Below are positions 58,736 through 64,000 of a DNA stretch of 64,000 nucleotides, one piece after another. Under the pieces are notes generated by a model. It made no database searches. It was given only the letters and a program-made list of their open reading frames with translations, and had not been told where the DNA came from. The position numbers and the translations under genes were made by a program. Source of the DNA: Nocardia abscessus (GTDB lineage Bacteria; Actinomycetota; Actinomycetes; Mycobacteriales; Mycobacteriaceae); contig NZ_JADLQO010000015.1 in NCBI RefSeq assembly GCF_015477775.1, forward strand, positions 62,001 through 126,000, written 5' to 3'. Positions within the stretch are counted from its first letter, which is position 1. Every line of letters begins with the position of its first letter.

Positions 58736-59704
58736 GTGTCCATCGCCGTATCCGCGTCCATTGCGACCGACCACCTCATGCGTTTTCCCGGCCGGTTCGC
58801 CGACGTACTGCTGGCCGATCAGCTCGACCACGTGTCGCTGAGCTTCCTCGTCGACGATCTGCAGATCCGTCGCGGCGGCGTCGGCGGCAACATCGTCTAC
58901 GCCATGGGCCTGCTCAATCGCGCGCCCCTGCTCGTCGGGGCCGTCGGCGCCGATTTCGGCGAGTACCGCGCCTGGTTGGAGAAGCACGGCGTCGATTGCT
59001 CCACCGTGCTGGTGTCCGATCGTGCGCACACCGCCCGTTTCGTCTGCACCACCGATGACGACATGGCCCAGATCGCGTCGTTCTATCCCGGCGCGATGAG
59101 CGAGGCTCGCGACATCTCCATCGCCGAGCTCGCCGAGACCCGGGAGTTCGATCTCGTCCTGGTCGGCGCCAACGATCCCGAGGCGATGCTGCGTCACACC
59201 GCCGAGTGCCGCGAACTCGGCATCCCGTTCGCCGCCGATCCCTCCCAGCAGCTGGCCCGCTTGGACGGCGACCAGTCGGTGCAGCTCATCGACGGCGCCG
59301 CGTACCTCTTCACGAACAAGTACGAGTGGGCGCTGTTGCTGCAGAAGACCGGTCTGAGCGAGGAAGAGGTCGCTCAGAAGGTCGGCATCCGTGTCACCAC
59401 CCTGGGCGCGGAGGGCGTGCGGATCATCGACCGCGACGGCACCGAGGTGACCGTCGGCGTGGTGCCCGAGACCGAGAAGGTCGAGCCGACCGGCGTCGGC
59501 GACGCCTTCCGCGCGGGCTTCCTCACCGCGCACACCGCCGGGCTGAGCCTGGAGCGTTCCGCGCAGCTGGGATCGCTCATCGCCGTGCTCGTACTGGAGA
59601 CCATGGGCACCCAGGAGTGGACGCTCAACAAGGAGACCGCGCTGGAGCGGCTCGCCCAGGCCTACGGCCCCGAAGCCGCGGCCGACATCAAGCCGCTGCT
59701 CTGA
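58736..59704 (+). CDS. adoK: Adenosine kinase (PfkB/ribokinase family)
   Basis: 322 residues from GTG 58736 with AAGGGG nine bases upstream. It is very close to the mycobacterial enzyme AdoK (Rv2202c): IAVSASIATDHLMRFPGRFA, SLSFLVDDLQIRRGGVGGNI, RFVCTTDDDMAQIASFYPGA, ADPSQQLARL and the anion-hole/catalytic motif PTGVGDAFRAGFLTAHTAGL. Mycobacterial AdoK phosphorylates adenosine and analogues and is unrelated in fold detail to eukaryotic ADK. Many annotations call it carbohydrate kinase. It is convergent with asnB. Confidence 0.92.
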   Translation: MSIAVSASIATDHLMRFPGRFADVLLADQLDHVSLSFLVDDLQIRRGGVGGNIVYAMGLLNRAPLLVGAVGADFGEYRAWLEKHGVDCSTVLVSDRAHTARFVCTTDDDMAQIASFYPGAMSEARDISIAELAETREFDLVLVGANDPEAMLRHTAECRELGIPFAADPSQQLARLDGDQSVQLIDGAAYLFTNKYEWALLLQKTGLSEEEVAQKVGIRVTTLGAEGVRIIDRDGTEVTVGVVPETEKVEPTGVGDAFRAGFLTAHTAGLSLERSAQLGSLIAVLVLETMGTQEWTLNKETALERLAQAYGPEAAADIKPLL

Positions 59705-59721
59705 GGTCGATTCTGCTTACC

Positions 59722-59750
59722 GGGGCCCGCCGTCGATGACGGCGGGTCCC
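59722..59750. terminator. Bidirectional terminator hairpin between adoK and asnB
   Basis: Arms 59722-59734 and 59738-59750 pair over 13 bp with one G-T, around a three-base GAT loop, 17 bases after adoK and 32 bases from the end of asnB. Confidence 0.75.
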
Positions 59751-59782
59751 GCGGCCTCGAGACCCGGCTGGGCGGGGGAGCG

Positions 59783-61726
59783 CTACAGCGAAACGGGGTA
59801 GACCGGTTCCTGGATCTCCGGCTTGATCCGGTCTTCGACGAAGATGCCGTGCCACACCATGAACACCAGCAATGTCCACAGCCTGCGGCTGTGATCGGCG
59901 GTCCCGGCCCGGTGCGCGACCAGCATCTCGCTGATCGCGGCCTTGTTCAGCAGGTGGTCGGTCTGCGATTCGGCGATCTGCTGCTGAGCCCAGTCGTAGA
60001 GTTCCGTCCCGCGCAGCCAGTGCCGCAGCGGTACCGGGAAGCCGAGCTTGGCGCGGTGCAGCACGTGCGCGGGCACGATGCCCTCCAGCGCCTGGCGCAG
60101 CGCGTACTTCGTGGTCTCCTTGGTGATCTTCTGGTCGAACGGCAGGCCCTCGGCGACCTTCAGCACCTCGGAGTCCAGGAACGGCACGCGCAACTCCAGC
60201 GAGTTGGCCATGGTCATCTTGTCGGCCTTGACCAGGATGTCGCCGCGCAGCCAGGTGAACAGGTCCAGGTGCTGCATGCGGGCCACCGGGTCCCAGCCTC
60301 GGGACTTGGCGTACAGCGGCGCGGTGACGTCCTGGTGCGTCCACTCCGGCCGGAACTCGCGCAGCACCGCGCGCAGCTGCGCGTCGTTGAAGCTGCGCGC
60401 GTTGCCGTAGTAGCGCTCCTCCAGGGTGAGCGAGCCGCGGTGCAGCAGGCTCTTGCCCCTGGTGCCTTCCGGAATCCGGTCCGAGAGCTTGCCCGCCAGC
60501 CTGCGCAGTCCGCGGGGCAGCTTCTCGAAGGGTTTCAACGACAGAGGCTCCCGGTAGATGGTGTATCCGCCGAACAGCTCGTCGGCGCCCTCACCGGAGA
60601 GCACGACCTTGACGTGCTTGCGCGCTTCCTTCGCCACGAAGTACAGCGGGACCAGCGCCGGGTCGGCCACCGGGTCGTCGAGATACCAGACGATCTCCGG
60701 GATCGCCGAGGCGAACTCGGCGGGGGAGACCACCTTCACCACGTGCCGCGCGCCGATCGCCTCGGCGCTCTCGGCGGCCACGTCCACCTCCGAGTAGCCC
60801 TCGCGCTCGAACCCGGTGGTGAACGTGATCAGCTTCGGGTTGTGCCGCATGGCCAGCGCGGCGACCGCGGTGGAGTCGATGCCGCCGGACAGGAACGAGC
60901 CGACCGTCACGTCGGCGCGCATGTGCTTGGCGACGGAGTCCTCGAGCGCCGCGGCGATCTCCCGGTAGCGCGCCGCCGCCGAACCGGGCGCGAACGGGCG
61001 CACCGCGAACTTCGGGGTGAAGTAGCGGGTGACCTCCGCAGCCGCGCCGGGCCGCACGGTGGCGTAGCTGCCCGATTCGAGCCTGCGCACGTCCTTGTGC
61101 AGCGTCTCCGGCTCCGGCACGTATTGCAGCACCGTGTAGTGCTCCAGCGCCCGCGGGTCCAGCGCGTCGCTCAGCCGCAACGCGGGCAGCAGTTCCAGCA
61201 GGCTCTTCTTCTCGCTGCCGAACGCGGTGCCGCCCGGTCCGGTGGCCAGGAACAGCGGCTTGATGCCGAACGGGTCGCGAGCGAGGAACAACTCCTTGGT
61301 CGCGGTATCCCAGATCGCGAACGCGAACATGCCGCGCAGGCGCCGCACCGCTTCGGGGCCCCAGTAGTGGAACGCCGCGACGATGGCCTCGCTGTCGCCT
61401 TCGGTCCGGAAGATCTTTCCGTCCGGGAACTCCTCGGCATGCGCCTCGGTGAGTTCCGCGCGCAGCTCCAGGTAGTTGTAGATCTCGCCGTTGAAGGTCA
61501 GCGCGTAGCGGTCGGGCTGACCGGGCGGGCCCCAGCGCAGCGGCTGGTGCGAGTGCTCGATGTCGATGATCGACAAACGGTTGAAGCCGAAGATCACCCG
61601 GTCGTCGTGCCAGGTGCCGCGCTCGTCCGGGCCACGGTGCCGCACGCAGTGCAAGGCGTCGTAGACCTGCTCCACCGTGTCGGGTGCCGCCTCGTCAGAT
61701 GCCAGGAATCCGAGCAGTCCACACAC
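59783..61726 (-). CDS. asnB: Glutamine-hydrolysing asparagine synthase
   Basis: 647 residues from GTG 61726. The class II amidotransferase domain begins with the nucleophile Cys2 (MCGLLGFLASDEAA) and contains FNRLSIIDIEHSHQPLRWG and YALTFNGEIYNYLELRAELT. The synthetase domain has the pyrophosphate loop FLSGGIDSTAVAALAMRH, VVLSGEGADELFGGYTIYRE and YALRQALEGIVPAHVLHRAK. The mycobacterial homologue is Rv2201. It is divergent from ctaC. Confidence 0.95.
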   Translation of the reverse strand: MCGLLGFLASDEAAPDTVEQVYDALHCVRHRGPDERGTWHDDRVIFGFNRLSIIDIEHSHQPLRWGPPGQPDRYALTFNGEIYNYLELRAELTEAHAEEFPDGKIFRTEGDSEAIVAAFHYWGPEAVRRLRGMFAFAIWDTATKELFLARDPFGIKPLFLATGPGGTAFGSEKKSLLELLPALRLSDALDPRALEHYTVLQYVPEPETLHKDVRRLESGSYATVRPGAAAEVTRYFTPKFAVRPFAPGSAAARYREIAAALEDSVAKHMRADVTVGSFLSGGIDSTAVAALAMRHNPKLITFTTGFEREGYSEVDVAAESAEAIGARHVVKVVSPAEFASAIPEIVWYLDDPVADPALVPLYFVAKEARKHVKVVLSGEGADELFGGYTIYREPLSLKPFEKLPRGLRRLAGKLSDRIPEGTRGKSLLHRGSLTLEERYYGNARSFNDAQLRAVLREFRPEWTHQDVTAPLYAKSRGWDPVARMQHLDLFTWLRGDILVKADKMTMANSLELRVPFLDSEVLKVAEGLPFDQKITKETTKYALRQALEGIVPAHVLHRAKLGFPVPLRHWLRGTELYDWAQQQIAESQTDHLLNKAAISEMLVAHRAGTADHSRRLWTLLVFMVWHGIFVEDRIKPEIQEPVYPVSL

Positions 61727-62090
61727 GGCGTCGGCAACCTCATTTCTCGCAGTCGGGATACGCGCTCACCGGATGGCGCGCGAGGGGACGAAATCTAGTG
61801 TCCGAGTATGCCGCACCCACCGGATTCGCGCGTCGTGCGCATCGCGTCCCGGCCGGAATCGCTGGTGACGGTGATCCGGGTGCGCTCGGCGAGGTGCCGA
61901 AGCCGACCCGACGACGAACGGGGGGTGCGTTTGGTCTACGCTGCGTAGTACTCAGGTCTCTCTCAGGCGACCCGCGCGGACGCGCTGGCCCGGGGGGCGT
62001 CCTGAAACAAGCTTAGGACGTATCGTCGGGGCCGATCGCAGCCCCGCACGATGCACTGTCGGAATGTGTGGCGACCAGGAAGGCGTGAGC
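61727..62090. other. Divergent promoter region of asnB and ctaC
   Basis: About 360 bp. It contains the small perfect palindrome CTACGC-T-GCGTAG (61936-61948), about 140 bp before ctaC and 210 bp before asnB, which may be an operator. No gene or RNA was recognised. Confidence 0.45.
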
Positions 62091-63182
62091 GTGGCGCACA
62101 AGGCGAGCGAAGAGATCGGGGCACGACCCGCCCGGGGTCGGCAGGGCCGCATCCTTCGGCGGGCCGGGCTGGCGGTGTCCTTGGGGATCACCGCGCTGCT
62201 CGTCTCGGGCTGCTCGATCGACAATGTTTGGCTGCGGTTCGGCTGGCCCTCGGGTATCACGCCGCAGGCCACCCGGATGCGGGAACTGTGGACCTGGTCG
62301 GTCGTCGCCGCGCTGGCGATGGGCGTGCTGGTCTGGGGCCTGACCTTCTGGACCGTCGCGTTCCACCGCAAGAAGGCGGACTCCCCGGAGTTCCCGCGCC
62401 AGACCGGCTACAACGTGCCGCTGGAGCTGACCTACACGGCGATCCCGTTCGTGATCATCGCCGTGCTGTTCTACTTCACCGTGGTCGTGCAGAACTACGT
62501 GCACGAGAAGGTGGCCAACCCCGATGTCACGGTCGACGTGACCGCCTTCCAGTGGAACTGGAAGTTCGGCTACCGCAACGTCGACTTCAAGGACGGGTAC
62601 AAGTTCGACGGCATCGACACCACGCGTGAGTCGCTGAGCCAGGAACAGCTCGAGGAGTACCAGGAGCGGACCAAGGACGGTCACCCGCAGCCGGGCCCGG
62701 TGCACGGCAAGCCGGAGAACGACATCCTGTCCTACCTGCACTACGACAAGGTCGAGACGATCGGCTCGAGCAACGAGATCCCGGTCCTGGTGCTGCCCAC
62801 CGGCAAGGTCATCGAGTTCCAGCTCGCCGCCGCCGACGTGATCCACGCCTTCTGGGTGCCGGAGTTCCTGTTCAAGCGCGACGTGATGCCGAACCCGAAG
62901 GAAAACAACTCCGACAACGTCTTCCAGATCACCAAGATCGAGAAGGAAGGCGCGTTCGTCGGCCGCTGCGCCGAGATGTGCGGCACCTATCACTCGATGA
63001 TGAACTTCGAGGTGCGCGCGGTCACGCCGGAGAAGTTCACCAAGTACCTGGACGCGCGCCAGGCGGGCAAGACCAATGCCGAGGCGCTGGAGTCCATCGG
63101 TGAGTCCCCGGTCGCCACGTCCACCACGCCGTTCAACACCAGGCGCGACACCAAGAGCGCGGCCTCGGCCGAGAGCAAGTGA
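62091..63182 (+). CDS. ctaC: Cytochrome c oxidase subunit II
   Basis: 363 residues from GTG 62091, seven bases after AGGAAGG; GTG 62085 is too close to it. A lipoprotein-like signal ends LVSGC. Two membrane helices (WSVVAALAMGVLVWGLTFWT and YTAIPFVIIAVLFYFTVVVQ) anchor a cupredoxin domain. TAFQWNWKFGYRN is the conserved aromatic cluster for electron entry. The CuA ligands are in IHAFWVPEF and FVGRCAEMCGTYHSMM. A long insert of about 50 residues between strands (TTRESLSQEQLEEYQERTKD) is typical of the actinobacterial aa3 oxidase, which docks a fused bcc complex. Confidence 0.96.
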   Translation: MAHKASEEIGARPARGRQGRILRRAGLAVSLGITALLVSGCSIDNVWLRFGWPSGITPQATRMRELWTWSVVAALAMGVLVWGLTFWTVAFHRKKADSPEFPRQTGYNVPLELTYTAIPFVIIAVLFYFTVVVQNYVHEKVANPDVTVDVTAFQWNWKFGYRNVDFKDGYKFDGIDTTRESLSQEQLEEYQERTKDGHPQPGPVHGKPENDILSYLHYDKVETIGSSNEIPVLVLPTGKVIEFQLAAADVIHAFWVPEFLFKRDVMPNPKENNSDNVFQITKIEKEGAFVGRCAEMCGTYHSMMNFEVRAVTPEKFTKYLDARQAGKTNAEALESIGESPVATSTTPFNTRRDTKSAASAESK

Positions 63183-63196
63183 GGATTTGATCTGAC

Positions 63197-63613
63197 ATGA
63201 AGATCGAAGCGCGGATTTTCGAACTGCTCACGGTGTTCTTCATCATCGTGGCGGTGGTCTACGGCTTCTTCACCGGCCAGTCGCGCACCGGCGTCGAATG
63301 GGCGGGCACCACGGCCACCGTGCTGACCGCCGGTCTGTCGCTGATCATCGGCACCTACTTCCGGTTCGTCGCCCGTCGTCTCGACCTGCGCCCGGAGGAC
63401 TACGAGGACGCCGAGATCGTGGACGGCGCCGGCGACCTGGGCTTCTTCTCGCCCGGCAGCTTCTGGCCGATCACCCTGGCCGCCGCCGGCTCGGTGACCG
63501 CCCTGGGCCTCGCGTTCTTCCAGTTCTGGCTGATCGGCATCGGCGTGGTCTGCGTCCTCGCGGCTGCCGCGGGGTTGGTGTTCGAGTACTACCTCGGGCC
63601 CGAAAAGCACTGA
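63197..63613 (+). CDS. ctaF: Actinobacterial cytochrome c oxidase subunit IV
   Basis: 138 residues, 14 bp after ctaC. Four hydrophobic helices: IFELLTVFFIIVAVVYGFF, TTATVLTAGLSLIIGTYFRF, FWPITLAAAGSVTALGLAFF and WLIGIGVVCVLAAAAGLVFE. RLDLRPEDYEDAEIVDGAGD is the conserved loop. It is a small structural subunit of the aa3 oxidase in actinobacteria. A strong terminator follows 14 bases after the stop, so ctaC-ctaF is a two-gene unit. Confidence 0.94.
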   Translation: MKIEARIFELLTVFFIIVAVVYGFFTGQSRTGVEWAGTTATVLTAGLSLIIGTYFRFVARRLDLRPEDYEDAEIVDGAGDLGFFSPGSFWPITLAAAGSVTALGLAFFQFWLIGIGVVCVLAAAAGLVFEYYLGPEKH

Positions 63614-63626
63614 TCTGTCTTCTTTC

Positions 63627-63660
63627 CGAAGCGCCCCACCGGGTTTGGTGGGGCGCTTCG
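63627..63660 (+). terminator. Terminator after ctaC-ctaF
   Basis: Perfect 14-bp arms (63627-63640, 63647-63660) around a GGGTTT loop. Confidence 0.85.
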
Positions 63661-63734
63661 TGCATGTGGCCAGTGCTTCTCGTAGTTGACGCCCCGCGGG
63701 CGTCTGAGGCCTCAACCGTTTCCCGCGATAAGAC

Positions 63735-64000
63735 TCAGAGATCGAGCTCGTTTGCTGGCATTGAGGCCATCGTCGCCGGTGGAGGGCACAGACGGTCCAC
63801 CGCCGACCTCAGCTCTCGATAAACCGGGAGCGCGGCGACGCCGGGAACAGCCACCCGCTCCCTCATTCTCCTCGACGCCTCGGGCGTCGCAAGGTGGTCG
63901 GCGATAGCAGGCGTGTGTGCCGCCTCCCGGCACAACAGTGTCAGCAGTTCGTAGCCGGCATCTGTCGCCGCTGTCCAACCGCTGGACAGTGACTCCGCAG
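63735..64000 (-). CDS. C-terminal part of an unrecognised protein (5' part beyond window)
   Basis: An open minus-strand frame enters from the right edge and ends at TGA 63737-63735. It reads AESLSSGWTAATDAGYELLT, LLCREAAHTPAIADHLATPE, ASRRMRERVAVPGVAALPVY and RELRSAVDRL, then a short tail ending NELDL. Codon use is gene-like and no internal stop occurs over 88 codons. It is mostly helical. I cannot name the family from this fragment. It is convergent with ctaF and separated by the terminator. Confidence 0.55.
   Translation of the reverse strand, partial: AESLSSGWTAATDAGYELLTLLCREAAHTPAIADHLATPEASRRMRERVAVPGVAALPVYRELRSAVDRLCPPPATMASMPANELDL

Overview
The window looks like chromosomal DNA from a nocardioform actinobacterium, most likely Nocardia or a close relative. 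The base composition is high GC with strong third-position bias. Heme-copper oxidase subunits CtaC and CtaF are of the actinobacterial kind. There are DUF3558, EspC-like and YbaB/EbfC-type genes that accompany type VII secretion (T7SS), and many genes start without a leader behind a TANNNT hexamer. The genes on the right match, in reverse, the core block known in Mycobacterium tuberculosis as Rv2199c-Rv2220: ctaF, ctaC, asnB, adoK, HesB protein, DUF3043, cobT, cobS, ilvE, gcvT, pepB, dlaT, DUF1731 epimerase, lipB, lipA, DUF4191, RDD protein, glnA1. No rRNA, tRNA, CRISPR array or insertion sequence was recognised.

Layout. 1-3.5 kb: partial HxlR regulator, a small alpha/beta-barrel protein, an isochorismatase-fold protein, an HPr-like protein and an exo/endonuclease-phosphatase protein. 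3.5-6.8 kb: minus-strand T7SS-associated cassette (EspC-like protein, 821-residue substrate-like protein, DUF3558 lipoprotein). 7.2-13.0 kb: zinc metallopeptidase lipoprotein, then an overlapping operon of S15 peptidase, M20 peptidase, monoacylglycerol-lipase-like hydrolase and type II lumazine synthase. 13.1-17.4 kb: DMT transporter, a deacetylase/glycosyltransferase pair, a 25-bp tandem repeat and a TY-Chap protein. 17.4-20.8 kb: DUF4191, YrdB, RDD and glnA1, the last preceded by a full double GlnR box.

21.0-39.5 kb is a block of accessory genes lying between glnA1 and lipA, which are close neighbours in mycobacteria. It holds a divergent pair (ABBA-type aromatic prenyltransferase and a single-domain class II terpene-cyclase-like protein), a second T7SS cassette with a long asparagine-rich linker, EF-G2, a WGR/beta-propeller protein, a membrane-anchored protein, an MFS transporter, a secreted lytic transglycosylase, and a TetR/saccharopine-dehydrogenase-like operon with a perfect palindromic operator. 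Gene relics lie at its right edge (39.6-40.0 kb).

40-64 kb is the conserved housekeeping block. lipB, lipA and dlaT act together: LipB and LipA make the lipoyl cofactor carried by the two lipoyl domains of the E2 protein. gcvT depends on a lipoylated partner encoded elsewhere. cobU, cobT and cobS cover nucleotide-loop assembly of cobalamin. ilvE, asnB and glnA1 handle amino-group transfer and nitrogen assimilation. ctaC and ctaF are oxidase subunits. Strong hairpins separate several convergent genes. The least explained parts are the prenyltransferase/cyclase pair, the asparagine-rich T7SS protein and the 25-bp repeat array.
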